Below are positions 27,691 through 39,500 of a stretch of 64,000 nucleotides of DNA, one piece after another. The translations under genes and the position numbers were made by a program. The stretch is from the NCBI RefSeq assembly GCF_902686445.1, contig NC_062213.1, positions 57,113,268 to 57,177,267 of the forward strand. The letters run 5' to 3'. A model generated the notes under the pieces. The model did not search any database, had not been told where the DNA came from, and saw nothing but the letters and a program-made list of their open reading frames with translations. Each line of letters opens with the position of its first letter. Within the stretch, counting starts at the first letter, position 1. This stretch comes from Sciurus carolinensis (taxonomy: Eukaryota > Chordata > Mammalia > Rodentia > Sciuridae).

Positions 27691-27739
27691 GCACTGTTAT
27701 TTTTTTAGTAATATGCAAAATTTAAAAATCTTATTTAAT

Positions 27740-27910
27740 TCACTTAACAAACTGATAAATATTATTATTTCCATTTTATTACTGTATAAATGAAGAAACT
27801 GAGATACAGAAAAATTAAGTAACGTGCCCAAAATAATGCTATAAGTAGGGAAGCAAAATTTCAGACCCCAGCAGTTGAGCTTGCTTGTCACTACCATGCT
27901 AAAAATTGAA
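27740..27910 (-). repeat. MIR SINE, antisense
   Basis: 'tttccattttattactgtat', 'aatgaagaaactgagataca', 'taagtaacgtgcccaaaata' and 'agacccagcagttgagc'-like blocks appear in the antisense MIR order. The 115-codon antisense open frame over it (27,697-28,044) is repeat-derived. Confidence 0.7.
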
Positions 27911-28405
27911 CATAGGATTATGTAGGCAAGAGTATGCTCAGCCATCAGCAGGAGTGATATTTCTTCATAATGCTTTCCACAGTCTTGAAAATTTTGAATT
28001 TTGCATATAGCTCTTCTCATTAAGAATAAGAATGTTTTATGCACCTTTGCTCAGGTTTTTAAAAATGCAAAGGATGAAAACCATTGACTGGCAAAGGAAG
28101 TTAAAATGAATGTTCATGGTGCTTTCTCCTTTGCAAAGGGGGCTTTCTAAGGAATGCATTATTCATTTGGAGGATTATAACAAAGGTGAGATATTCAAGT
28201 GAAACATATTTATAAAATTATTGAATTTGAAATACAAAATATAAAAAAGTAAACACTACCCAGAAAAAAAATGCAGAAAAAAATGTAAATTACACCTGTT
28301 TTAAAGCTTAAGTTCATAGTTTTTCAGAATTAATGAAGAGTTGTTTATTTTTAAATAAGGGAAATAAACTGTTTCATGCAATGTGCTATTAAAGGTGAGA
28401 ATGGA

Positions 28406-28475
28406 AACATGTCAAATTTTATTTTATTGTATTACTTATTTTTATCTTTTTCTTTTGTTTATATTTTTGTATCTG
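28406..28475 (+). repeat. local direct repeat, copy 1
   Basis: T-rich segment nearly identical (about 93% over 57 bases) to a second copy starting at 28,998. See the paired entry and finding. Confidence 0.8.
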
Positions 28476-28784
28476 CCTCCTTTTCCTTAGGAATTTGTTT
28501 CTTTATAAACACTTATCAGTCAGTGTCTGCCCCCTGTGGTAGGCTGAAGAGGCAGCAGTCCTGGTCTGTATTAGTGCAGGAGACAGAACATGGGTGATAA
28601 GGGACCCTGTACCAAGCCAGTCCTGTGGCTTTCTTAGTAGGGGTAGCTGAGCAGTGGAGGACTCCTAGACTAGTAGGTGGAGTGGGAGGCAAGGGTAGTG
28701 CTTGGGATGCCCCATGCTCTTATCAAGGGCCCTACTGTGGCATATTCCTTGCCATCTGTGACAGCAGCAGATGGTAAAGCAGTT

Positions 28785-29305
28785 GTTATAGTTTAGATGT
28801 GAGGTGTCCCCTAAAAGCTCATGTGTGAGACAATGCAAGAAGATTTGGAAGAGAAATGATTGGGTTATGAGAGCCTTAACCCAATCAGTGAATTAATCAC
28901 CTCATGGGATTAATTGAGTGGTAACTGAAGGCAGTGGGTGTGGCTAGAGGAGGTGGGGGTTGGGGGCATGGCTTTGGGGTATATATTTGTATTTGGCAAC
29001 ATGTCAAAGTTTATTTTATTGTATTAATTATTTTTACCTTTTCTTTTGTTTATTTTTTGGGTTTTTTTTTGGGGGGGGGTTATATTTTTTGTTTCTCTCT
29101 CTCTGCTTTCCAATCACCATGTGAGCTGCTCCTCTCAGCCACACTCTTCCACCATGATGTTCTGCCTCACTTTGAACCCCAAGGAATGGAGTCTGCTGTC
29201 TGTGGATTGAGACCTCTGAGATTTTGAACCCTCAAATATACTGTTCCACGTCTATAATTGTGCTGGTTGGGTCTTTTGGTCACAGTGACAAAAAAATGAC
29301 TTAAA
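28785..29305 (+). repeat. MaLR-type LTR with internal insertion
   Basis: The left end 'gttatagtttagatgtgagg' and the right end 'gtcacagtgacaaaaaaatg' are MaLR-like termini, with 'gggttatgagagccttaacc', 'accatgatgttctgcctcac' and 'tggattgagacctctgagat' between. It is a solo LTR of an endogenous retrovirus-like element. About 90 bases of T-rich and G-rich sequence (28,998-29,090) interrupt it. Confidence 0.75.
28998..29090 (+). repeat. local direct repeat, copy 2, inside LTR
   Basis: Second copy of the segment at 28,406, here enlarged by a T-run and a nine-base G-run. It sits where the LTR family would continue directly into its CT-rich block. Confidence 0.75.
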
Positions 29306-29446
29306 CAGCAGTAAACCAGGTGACAATCACAGCAGTGTAGAAAGCCTACTGACTTCTCTTTGTTTCTAGGAGACCCTATCATTGATTAAGTTTCTTCAGT
29401 AGGAAGGGAAGTGAACTAATTTGTTATGAAAAACTAGAATTCATTT

Positions 29447-29632
29447 TATATTTTGTTTTGAGACAGGGTCTCAATTTGCTGAGGATCTAGCTAAAAAACT
29501 GAGACCCTCAAACTTGCAATCCTCTTATCTCAAACTTCTGAAAAATAAAAAGGACTGGAGATGTAGCACGTGGAAAAGCATACCTGAGTTTGATCCCCAG
29601 TACCAAAAGCAAAACAACAACAACCAACAACA
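29447..29632. repeat. two SINE halves in opposite orientation
   Basis: The left part (29,455-29,540) reads 'ttttgagacagggtctcaat', an antisense 7SL-like half. The right part (29,550-29,610) reads 'ggactggagatgtagcacgt' and 'cctgagtttgatccccagta', a sense tRNA-derived half with an A/C-rich tail. This is not the normal head-to-tail order. Confidence 0.7.
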
Positions 29633-30021
29633 ACAAAAAGCTAGAATCTGTCAACCTGTTAAATATATATTCATATTTGTTAGAAAGTGGCTGTACTTTG
29701 TGGAAAAATATAAATCAAATGGTGATTTTATTTATTTAATATTTTTACTTTATTTACAAATTGATCATTTTAAAATTATCCACAGAAAAATAAATATCTA
29801 GTTAAAATACAGTTATGTCAATATCAAATAAAATACTTTTTTCTTTGTCCAAAATGTTGATGTTCAAGCAGTGTCTTTATTAAAACTTTTTGTTATCACA
29901 CTGCATATGTTTGTAAGCAGCTGGGAAAGAATAAGAGGTTAAAGAAAGTGAAGGAGAATGAATATATCAACACTGACTCTGAAGGAATCTGCTTCACCTC
30001 TATTCATTATTTATAATTCAG

Positions 30022-30400
30022 TTTTCTATTGAGACAACAGTCAAGTAATAGTGGTGAAATTCCATTGATTTCAAATCAGAAATGGGAATCAGAATAGCTG
30101 ATTCTAACTCAGTGTGATGGGAAGAAGTAGGCCAGCTCACAGCCCTGTGAAACAATGGAAGATGATATGTCAACCCAGCAGTTCGGAGTCCTGGATCGGC
30201 TCCCAGCTCGCTCACTCATCTGCTCCATGGCCTTGGGTAATTTGCTTAACCTCTGTGTTCAACAATTTCCACAGCTACAAACTCGGGTTGATTACATGAC
30301 TGTGAAAAAAGTTTGGGACGCTTTAAAGCAGAGTACAGAGGAAATAAGTAAACACAAAATTCTTTTAGGAGCTGTCCCTCGCCAGAATTGTCCCACTAAG
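30022..30400 (+). other. candidate MIR-derived exon with open frame
   Basis: A possible acceptor (T-rich tract then AG at 30,020-30,021) and a consensus donor AAG|GTAAGC at 30,400/30,401 bound this segment. From an ATG at 30,155 it is open for 82 codons to the donor. Positions 30,180-30,310 are recognisably MIR ('gccttgggtaatttgcttaa' core). At least six CpGs remain between 30,183 and 30,383, unusual in this desert. I recognise no protein family. A non-coding exon or an exapted regulatory element is as likely as a coding exon. Confidence 0.3.
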
Positions 30401-30412
30401 GTAAGCATTCTT

Positions 30413-30464
30413 AACACACACACACACAGACACACACACACACATACACACACACACACACACA
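30413..30464 (+). repeat. (CA)n microsatellite
   Basis: Imperfect CA array starting 12 bases after the candidate donor at 30,401. Confidence 0.95.
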
Positions 30465-30484
30465 ACAAGTGTGCTGGGGGTCTA

Positions 30485-30605
30485 AGGAAACTTTCAGATA
30501 TGTATATTTCCTTGATTGTGGTGACAGTGTCACAGATGTGTGCATATGCCCAAATTACAAAATGTACACCTTTTTAATATACCAATTATATTTCAATATA
30601 GCTAA
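30485..30605 (+). repeat. L1 3' end fragment
   Basis: 'ttgattgtggtgacagtgtc', 'gtgcatatgcccaaattaca' and 'caattatatttcaatatagc' match the tail of ancient L1 elements. Confidence 0.75.
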
Positions 30606-31029
30606 GGGGGCAGGTGGAGAAAGACCTGGCAAACACCAAGGAAATGTAGCTGAGAGGCTCACTTTTAAGATGCTTGACATTCAAAAGGAGGATTGTTCTG
30701 GGAGATCCAAGACCCATCATAAGGGGAGAGCCAGTTCTGTAGAAACTTGCTCTGCCTGCAGGAAACATTTGGATAATTTTCTTCCCTGTCCCACACCCAC
30801 ACAATATTTTGGAAAAAAAAATTTGAAACACTTGAATCTTCTTGGGATAAAATAAAATCATAGATGAAGGAAAGGGAACACAACCTGACAATATCATACC
30901 TACCTTTATCATACATAAGTGAGGCAACAAGAAATCATTCCCAAAAGTGAAAAACATTAAGGATTCCAGAACACAAAGACACTTCTTTAAAAAACAAACT
31001 AACAAACAAAGTTTTAAAATGATTAGCTA

Positions 31030-31205
31030 TTAGCTGGGCATGGTGATGCACACCTGTAATCCCAGCAGCTTCAAAGTCAACCTCAGCAACTTAGTGAAAC
31101 CCTGTCTCAAAATAAAAAATAAAAATAAATAAAAAGGTTTGGAGATGTGACTCAGTGGTTAAGTGCCTCTGGGTTCAATCCTCAGTACAAAAAACAAAAA
31201 CGAAA
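31030..31205 (+). repeat. dimeric B1-dID SINE
   Basis: It starts 'gctgggcatggtgatgcaca' and 'cctgtaatcccagcagcttc'. An A-rich linker follows, then 'tggagatgtgactcagtggt' and 'gggttcaatcctcagtac'. The 7SL half has lost about 40 bases. Confidence 0.9.
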
Positions 31206-31209
31206 ACAA

Positions 31210-33195
31210 AATTTGACAATGAAATCTAGTATCCAAACAAAGGAATAAGGAAAGGAGAAGTCGTGCTAAGCAGTAACCACTGAATTTATGGTAAAGTATC
31301 ATAAGTTTGACAATGTAAAGGTACAATTTAAGAAAATCTGGGAACGAAAAAAAAAAAAAAAAAAGGTAGGGGATATATAATTATACATTCAGAACAAAAG
31401 GAATTAATCAATACTATCCAAAATTAAAATATAGGGTTGAAATAACAATGACTCAAACTAAAAAAAAGAAAAAGAAAAAGAAACAGAAAAAGACTATTAT
31501 TTAAGAACTGCATTAAAATAATGTGGCATGTGTAGAAGGACAGGATTTTAGGCACTTTATGTACAAAAGACCTGATATATGAGCAGACAACACCATGAGT
31601 CACAGCTGATTGAATGCTTGATTGTTAACCATAATACAACCACATTTATTTTCCTTTAGAATGCATAGATTTGGGAGCTCCCTCTGGTGGCTGAATAAAA
31701 TATGGTTTCTATATTAGTAATCCAAAAACAAAATAAACTAAATTAAATAAAAAACTATCACCTACATTGAAATTTCCTATAGAATATGAACATATTGATT
31801 TTTTAAAATATAGTAGTCATTGTAGCATGCAGATGATAATGATGATGGTGATAGTGATGAAGATAAGATGGATTATATTCAATCTGACTCATGTTGATCA
31901 CCAGTCATAGATGATGTGATTCAATGCAACCTGGCAAAACAACCAGAGAAGGCAAATTTAGCTAAAAACATATTATACATCACTTTCAAAAGCATAAAAT
32001 TCAAAAATGAACAAAATTCTAGAGAGCAAAATGGAAACTGGAAAAACAATCTGAGATTCACAAACAGTATGAAAATTCCAGCATGCCTAATTACTGACAA
32101 ATGTGGCATTATGAACAAGAGAGATACTAATAGCATTTTTCATGACTATAACCAATATGTTGTCTCAAGAACTTTATTATTAAGACCTACTTGTTCTTAA
32201 CTCAGAGCAAAAAGAATTGCTTTCATCACTTGAAGGTTTCTTTGGTAAAAGAATTTATTTCTCCGTCATTCTTTCCTACTTTTCATAAAAGAATGAGTGT
32301 TGGTTCTTGACTCTTCCTCACCTCTTATTTTCTTCCCACTGAACAGTGATGAATTATCATTGCTATCAGAGATAACAGAATGGAGTAAGAGCCTTGTTTG
32401 CTGAAATATGGAGTGGATCTGAAAATTTTCATCTGATAAAATTCTTGGAAGCATCAAACATTCCTTCTATCATCAGGGTTCTTTTTCAAGTAAGTTTTCT
32501 TGGCTGATGACATAAACAGCATTCGATGCTGTGGTGATAACTGTTCCAGAAGTAGTGTAAAGAGGGACAATGGTTCTAATGTCTAGAAAAATCTTCTGGA
32601 AATGTGAAGACCATGACCTTTGCCCATCATTCTGTTCTTCACCAAATTCTTTCTTTCTTTCTTTCTTTTTTGCACATGATATCTTCAGGGACACCATAAA
32701 GAAAATAAGCCACACTCATCTCTTCCTCTGTACTTGATTGAAATAAATTTTGATTTTTATACTTTAAAAAGTTCAGAAGGAAATATAGGAAAACAAAATT
32801 ATTACCTTAGATTTATATAATCGACTTTCAGAATCTGAGCATTCTCAGAAATTGTCAAACACAGTCATATGAAGAAAATATATTTGCCCTTCACCTCAGA
32901 AGCCATACATATTTATATAAGGATATCTGCTTACACTTTGTTCTTTATGTAGACCAGGCCATTTTATGGGCAAACACAACAAAGAGAGATGAAGAATTAT
33001 TTGTCTCACAAGGTCATGTTACCTGGGGTTCCTCTTTCCTTGGAAGGTTCTACTGAGCAGTATGAGAAAAATCTTAGGGGCATGGTTCATATTATTATCT
33101 CTGACTGGGTTGAAGGAGGAGGAGGAAGAGAAAAGGTGGGGAAGCAAGATGAAAAGGAAGAAGGGAGATTAGGTTGGTAGACACCACTAGATTTC
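31210..33195. other. intergenic block, no gene seen
   Basis: Contains A-runs (31,349-31,367), an AAAG-rich patch near 31,470, a CTTT patch near 32,650 and a purine-rich tract near 33,120. I recognise no gene or further repeat family. Confidence 0.6.
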
Positions 33196-33199
33196 TATT

Positions 33200-33345
33200 C
33201 TGGCTGCATAGCATAATGACCCAAGGAGCTTTATAAAATATCTGGGCCTTATACACAGAGATCCTGGGAGTAATGACTTGCAGGAGAGGCTTAAACACTG
33301 ATCTATTCAGATGCACCTGAGGAGCCCCAGGTTGCAGACTTAAGG
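33200..33345 (+). repeat. MER5A-type hAT relic
   Basis: 'aaggagctttataaaatatc', 'tgggccttatacacagagat', then 'ttcagatgcacctgaggagc' and 'ccaggttgcagac' follow the MER5A pattern. It is non-autonomous and incomplete. Confidence 0.6.
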
Positions 33346-34079
33346 TAAATAATCAAGAATAGGAACTTTCTGGATTATAACTCCTCTTTCTTCCCATACT
33401 CCTACCCCTTCTTGTTCACCATTGTTGTTGAGGAAATGTCACCATTCTTTGCATTCACTAAAAGCTGATTCGAAGAGACAAGAATAATGGTGGCAAAAGA
33501 TGCAAAATCAAGGAGAGACAGGAGGGACCTAACTCTAGCCACAATCCCAACCCCCAAGTACTCCTCTTATGATTCTCACCTGTTTCTCTAATTAAGTTTC
33601 CCTGTAAAACTTGAAGGATTATCAGGATTCTAAGGAATACATCTGTGTCCATAGGCCATATGTAGCCCTTCCTTTGTGTGCCTGTGCCTTATGATAAGGG
33701 TCCTGCCTCCAAAACTTGGCTCTCTAGAAATCACTGACCACTGAGCTTCAACTTTCTAACCATGAAATGAATTTATCCTGTCAGACACCACATTTAAGGC
33801 TGTAGGGTTGTTTGCTTGGTATGCCTCCAGAATTAAAAGTGAGATGCATTCAGTAGTCCAGTCACTCAGATCACCTTCTGATGGCTATCCATGGAGATAG
33901 CTTTAACAGCAAGGTCAGAGTCCCCAGAGCTGGCTTTGGCTCACTCCCTAGCTTCCAAACAGAGCTCAGCAGACTAATCCCAGAGTTCCAGTTAGAATAT
34001 CTGCAGTCAAGCATATAGACCTGAATTCTTTCTAACCCTCAAACATTGAGAATAAGTGTGAGAAAAATATATTATAAAC

Positions 34080-35140
34080 TATAAAATTCATGCTATGTCC
34101 CTGTATCAGGTCTCTGCTTGGGCTCCCAAACTGTCTGTGAAACCCTTTGAAGTTCAGGTGAAAGAAGCCACGTGCTCACAGCTCTTGTGAGCACCACCAA
34201 GGCTTACCTTACCACCTGTGCCCTCCAGAGAGGTTGCCCAAGGTGCACTTGAGGCCAGTTGTGCCAAAACTAGGGCAGGCAAGCTGTACAGAAGGAAAAA
34301 AATATACACAGAGCAGAGTCCTGAGGCACTGTTGCTGGGCAGCAAGCCCATGGAAGGCACCCAAGGCCCATCCGCCAAAGCTATTCTGTCCTCCTAGAGC
34401 TCTGGGCCTGTGATAGGAAGGGCAGCTTGAAAATCTCTGAAATGCCTTCAGGATCATTCTTGCATTATCTTGATGAATAGCACCTGGCTCCCTCCTAGCC
34501 ACGCTAATCCTTTTATCAAAGCATCACTTGGCTGTGTCCTTGCACTCTATTTGCTTTTTTCATTCTTTATGTGACCAGGCTACAAATTTTCAAGATTTTT
34601 GCATTCTGTTTCCCTTTGAATTATTAATTTTGTCTTTAAATCATTTCTCTTTTTTTTTTCTCATTTTACTCTATGCAGTTAAAAGAAGCCAGTAGCTCCT
34701 TTAACATTCCGCTTAGAAATTTCTTCCATCAGAAATCTTAGTTCGTTGCTCTTAAGTTCTATTTTCCATAAAGTCTTGGTGCATGGACACAAATTATCCA
34801 AGTTCTTTACTGCTTTATAACAAGGATGGCCTTTACTATAGTTTCCTATACCTATTCCTCATTTCTCAGACCTCATCAGAGTTGCCTTTACTGTTCATAT
34901 TTCTGACAGTACTCTGGTCACAGTCACCTAAGTAATCTCTTAAGAAGATTCAGATTTCCCTACAGTTACTCGCTTCTTCCGAGTCCTCAACAGAATCATC
35001 TGTAACGTTCCATTCATGGTGATATAAGACTTTCCTAGATTGCTTTTCCAAACCCTTCCAGCTTCTGCCTATTACACAGTTTCAAATACATATCCACATT
35101 TTCAGGATGTAAAAGCAGTATCTCAAGTCTCCAGTACCAA
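34080..35140 (-). mobile_element. MaLR (MST/THE1-type) internal sequence
   Basis: On + this is antisense MaLR internal sequence: 'gaccaggctacaaattttca', 'tgcattctgtttccctttga', 'ggtgcatggacacaaattat', 'aacaaggatggcctttacta', 'cagtactctggtcacagtca'. It ends with the PBS-side 'ccagtaccaa' just before the LTR. It is an old retrovirus-like element without envelope and with no intact frame. The lower-coordinate end is diffuse, and I find no second LTR beyond it. Confidence 0.75.
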
Positions 35141-35545
35141 TTTTTTGCCCTAATTCAATTTGTGCTTCTATAAGAGAATACTTGAGACTGGAAAATCTAT
35201 ATAGAAATTTATTTCTTATAGTTTTGAAGGCTGGAAAGTCCAATATCAAGACTGTGGCATCTGGTGAGGGCCTTCTTGCTTATCATCCCATGTTGGATGG
35301 GAAAAGAGCAAGAAAGCACTCTCATACATGACAGAAAGGGACCCGACTCATTTTTTTCTAGGGAATCCACTCCAGCAATGGCAGTTGAACTCCCAAGAAA
35401 ATGGTATTAATCCATTCACATGGGCATAGCTCTCCTGGTTTAATGGCTTCTTAAAGATCCTTCCCCACACACACTCAAAACTGTTACATTGGGGATTAAT
35501 TTTCCCACACATGAACTCTGGCAGATGCGCTTGTACCATAGCATA
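35141..35545 (-). mobile_element. MaLR (MST-type) 5' LTR
   Basis: On + it reads as an antisense MST/MLT1-class LTR: 'ataagagaatacttgagact', 'gtttttgaaggctggaaagt'-like block, 'catctggtgagggccttctt', 'ggtattaatccattcacatg', 'cacatgaactctggcag'. It is contiguous with the internal region, so it is the 5' LTR of a truncated element. Confidence 0.85.
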
Positions 35546-36055
35546 TGCCGAATAACAAAAGAGTCCATTCCTAGGGAATTCTAACAGGTTAGCTAAAACT
35601 TTTTCCTTCTGTTTTCCACTAAAGAAAATATGTCAGAAAGCAAATGAATGACAACAATATTATTATAAAGATAATTGGATACACACAAAGTTTTGTCTCT
35701 TAAAAATTACATAATAGCAAAAACTTGGAATTATCATGAACTTGCAACGTACATCACAATGAATCTCAAGAGAGCTGTGTGTTACTAGACCATGTTTTAA
35801 GTGTTGGTCTACGAGTTTTAATGTAGAGCATTGGGACTTTTATTACACTTTACATTCATCGTTTATTCAGTTCTCACAATATTCTTATAGGGTAGGAGAT
35901 GAACATACTATTTCCCTCTTATCAACTATTCCTTTTTAACACATATGAAATGATAATTCAAGGGAACTATTCTGTTTTGCACACACAGTGGGCAAGCATT
36001 TTCTACATGGTTGGCTTTCCTGCATAGTGGATCAAACCTGTGATGCATAAATGAA

Positions 36056-36092
36056 GAGACAGAAAAGGAGAGAGGAAGAGAGGGAGGGACAG
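36056..36092 (+). repeat. purine-rich low-complexity tract
   Basis: Imperfect GA/GGA tract. Confidence 0.8.
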
Positions 36093-36171
36093 TTCTAAGA
36101 GTGCGTTTGCAAGACTAACATTGGAAAACTTGTCCTTCACCTGCAACTAGGAAATTTGCTTTTATATCAAC

Positions 36172-36592
36172 ATTATGGTTTGCATATGACATGTCTCCCC
36201 AAAGTTCCTGTGTTGATGCAGGAGTGTTCGGAGGTGAAACGACTAGATTGAGAGAGCTGTAGCCTCATCACTCCCTTCTAGTACAATGGACTAACTGGGT
36301 GGTAACTGTAGTCAGATGGGTCCTCTCTGGAAGAGGTATGTCATGGGGGGATATGCTCTGGAAGTTTCCATCTTCCAGGGCCCATTCTCTGCCCACGCTA
36401 CTTCCTGGCTGCCATGAATGGAGCACTGCTCCTCCACAATACCCGTCCACTGTGTTGTGCTGCCTCCACTTGGGCCGAGTAATGGAGTTGGCTTACCAAG
36501 GACTAAATCTCTGAAACAAAATAAATTTTCTCTACTCTACATTGTTCTTGATAATATTTGGTCATAACTACGCAAAACTGACTAACACAAAC
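36172..36592 (+). repeat. MaLR-type solo LTR
   Basis: It begins 'attatggtttgcatatgaca', carries 'actgggtggtaactgtagtc', an AATAAA near 36,519, and ends 'gcaaaactgactaacacaa'. Length and ends fit a MaLR LTR without internal sequence. Confidence 0.75.
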
Positions 36593-36711
36593 AGTATTTT
36601 CCAGAGTCTGTTCTACTGTTTTATTTTTCCTTTGTGTTACTTTCTAGAAAAAAAATAGATACTAAACCTAAATAAGTTCTAGAGTCTACTGCATGTCATG
36701 TCTCTCTTACA

Positions 36712-36788
36712 GAGTTGCAATGCTCTTTTGCGGGCTAATGATACTGAAAAGTCCTGAAATAAAGAATCATGTTAAATAGTTTCACTTA
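36712..36788 (+). repeat. local direct repeat, copy 1
   Basis: 77-base segment about 88% identical to 38,446-38,522. It shares the block 'caatgctcttttg' and 'gaaaagtcctgaa'. The family, if any, is unknown to me. Confidence 0.85.
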
Positions 36789-38445
36789 CTAGCATTTGAC
36801 TATGGAAACCTTTTCTCTCATAATTCCCATCAACATGATTTGGATCTGAGGAACACATTTTGAAAATGGCTTCACGAGATCTTAACTGTCATGGTTCAAA
36901 TAATCACACATTCTATGTAGTTTCACTCATTTGTGTTTACGGGACAGAAAAAAATGGGTCATTTCTTATGAGAAACTCATAAAATCCTCCTCATAGAAAC
37001 TGAGATGCAAGTCAAAGATATAGCCAAAAAGAAGCAAAACTAAGAAATGTTTATCAGTTCTGAAACTAGTAAATATTGCCAAGACATATTACAAAGTTTT
37101 GGCAGGAACTACTATCAAATACAGTAAATTTGAATCAGTGTGAAGAAAAAAACATCAGAAGTTGAAGTGCAACTTCCTTTCCTGAAAATATGCCATTTTC
37201 AGGGAAGTAAGCAAAAAAATATTGCCAATTCTCACTAAGAGTGAATAATTGCAGAACAGTGATAGAAGATCAGGCAGCCTAAGTGTGATGAGCTCTGCCC
37301 TAGACTGTCCCAGCCCCAAGATAAACAAACACTCAGAAAATGAGCAACCACTCTTCAGTATATTGTTATTGTTTGTTCTATATTCCACTCTTTTGAAAAG
37401 TGACATATTTTTCTCCACATGGCAGTGGGGAAGGAATCCTCCTGATGTCTCTATACTCTAGGAGCAAAGGTGAGAAATTTTCACAAATGCATAAAGGTGA
37501 TTGTGCAAGATACCACGGGGAAATGTAAGCTATCAAAATAAAGCCCTGAGCCAACCTCACTTCTCACTTACCTACCTAAGGAGATGAATAATCCAGAATA
37601 GAAGGGTACGCCTCCCTACATCAGTGCAAGACATAACACACAACACTCTCCTTTTCCCCACCAATTTACTCACACTGGAACTCACACAGCATTCTACAAC
37701 TGAAATGTGGTACATTTCTTTTCCTGCACATATAAACAGAAAATAAATGCAAAAATAAAGTTTCTCATGGCAATAGCTCTTTTCCTACCTACCTGAGGTG
37801 CAGCATAACTGAATTTAATATTCAGTTTTAAGAATGGCAGCCAGGGAAAAGAGGGGCAGGAAATCATGAATAATCATTCTATGCTATTTGGGGAGCAAAT
37901 TTTGTTTTTCACAGTCTTCCTTCTAAGATAAATTTAAACAACAAAAAAAAAAGTTTAAAAAATACAGTAGAAAGCACAGCTTCTAAAATATAGAGATTCT
38001 TTGCAAAAATATTTACTTCCTGGAAAGAAGAAAAATAGTGTCGAGGGTATAATAAATCTAAAAAATAATGTAGAATATTATTTACAGGAAATTCCTTTCA
38101 AGTTCCCAGAGAAATTATTTACTTTATATAAAGTACCTAATCTTGTGCTTATAAATTTGAAAACCTGTTTGAAAGAAGCATTTCCTAGAAAGAGATAGAA
38201 GATCAAATTGTCTTAAAACAAATCAACAATGGAACACTGAAAAGATATAAATATATACATAATATACAAAAAATATACATAGAAAAAATATATATGATAT
38301 GTTATATATAAAACATACATATATACACATGCACGTATATAGAATATTTTACATACACACAATATTACTTGAGAATTCATCCAGATTTTAAGGATGATTT
38401 TTTTGAGTTCAAAGGAAGGAGAAAATAGTCACACTATTTCACATA

Positions 38446-38522
38446 AAGTTACAATGCTCTTTTGAGGGCTAATGACATTGAAAAGTCCTGAAGTAAAGAA
38501 ACATGTTTAATAGTTTCACCTA
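38446..38522 (+). repeat. local direct repeat, copy 2
   Basis: Partner of 36,712-36,788. Same orientation, no gaps, about nine mismatches. Flanking sequences do not match. Confidence 0.85.
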
Positions 38523-38849
38523 AAACAAAACCCAACCAAAATAGCCTAAAAATAATAAAACCACAGACCTACCTCAACTACAATTGGTTAAAAAAAAAAC
38601 CTGAAATTTGTAATTCATTGCTTTACTGAAGTTCTGTTACATGACCAACTTATGCTCAATCTCAGAATATAAAAATGTGCTTGAAGGCTTATTAATATAA
38701 TTTCTCCCAAATAAATCAAAGGAAACTCTGTAATAATCATAAATACCAAAAAACTACAGAACATCTACCTTATAATTTTCTGAACTTCTTAATAAAATAC
38801 TTTAATAAGCTTTTTGAAAGTTTTAACAGGCAGAATTTTTTTCTCTCAA

Positions 38850-38880
38850 CATTATTATTATTATTATTATTATTATTATA
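38850..38880 (+). repeat. (ATT)n microsatellite
   Basis: About ten perfect ATT units. Confidence 0.95.
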
Positions 38881-39354
38881 GAAATGTTAGAAAAAATTGC
38901 TGAAAATTACTTTCTAAGAGTACAAGGTATAGTTAACTAAAAAAAAATCAGAATTTTTAAATAATTTTTATTTGCTGATTAGTTTTTCCATGAAGAAAAA
39001 ACCATATTGACTACAAATAATTTAAAATGAGAGTTCAGTAAAGATAAACTAATATTTTTACATCTAACATTCTGACAGTAAAAATCTAATTAAAATAAAA
39101 TAAATATTTTCCATTTACAGTAATAATTGTTATGCAACAGTCTTACGGACATCAAAATATTATTAGTGAGAGTTGAGATTAAATGTGTTTTTTTCTTCTT
39201 TTTCAGTCATCTGTTGCTTATTAAAATGTATTAATTTTATTATAAAATAACTAAAGGTCTACTTAGCAATTGAGAATAAAATACATTAGGATAGACATCA
39301 AAATATTTTCCCATTTTATTTTAATAAATGATACAACTTAAATACTTCATAGAA

Positions 39355-39500
39355 TTATTTGTTAGTACTAAAAGAATCCTTAGAAAACATGTAGCTCAAG
39401 CCTGCATATTCAAATAAGAAGTTTAGGACCTTATAATTTATAGGATTTGTTTAAAGTTTCCAGTCACTGAACCAGCCCTGATTACAACTCTAGATTTCTA
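39355..39500 (-). repeat. MIR SINE, antisense, diverged
   Basis: 'caaataagaagtttaggacc', 'ggatttgtttaaagtttccag' and 'aaccagccctgattacaact' roughly follow antisense MIR. Confidence 0.45.

Noticed and set aside
27697..28044. 115-codon antisense open frame
   Set aside because: Half of it is an antisense MIR.
30155..30577. 140-codon open frame on + as a protein gene
   Set aside because: The last third reads through a CA microsatellite and an L1 tail. Only the part up to the donor at 30,400 is of interest, and it is reported as a candidate exon.
30586..31005. 139-codon antisense open frame
   Set aside because: No known domain, low-complexity composition, abuts an L1 tail and lacks conserved features. 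Its length is compatible with chance in 64 kb.
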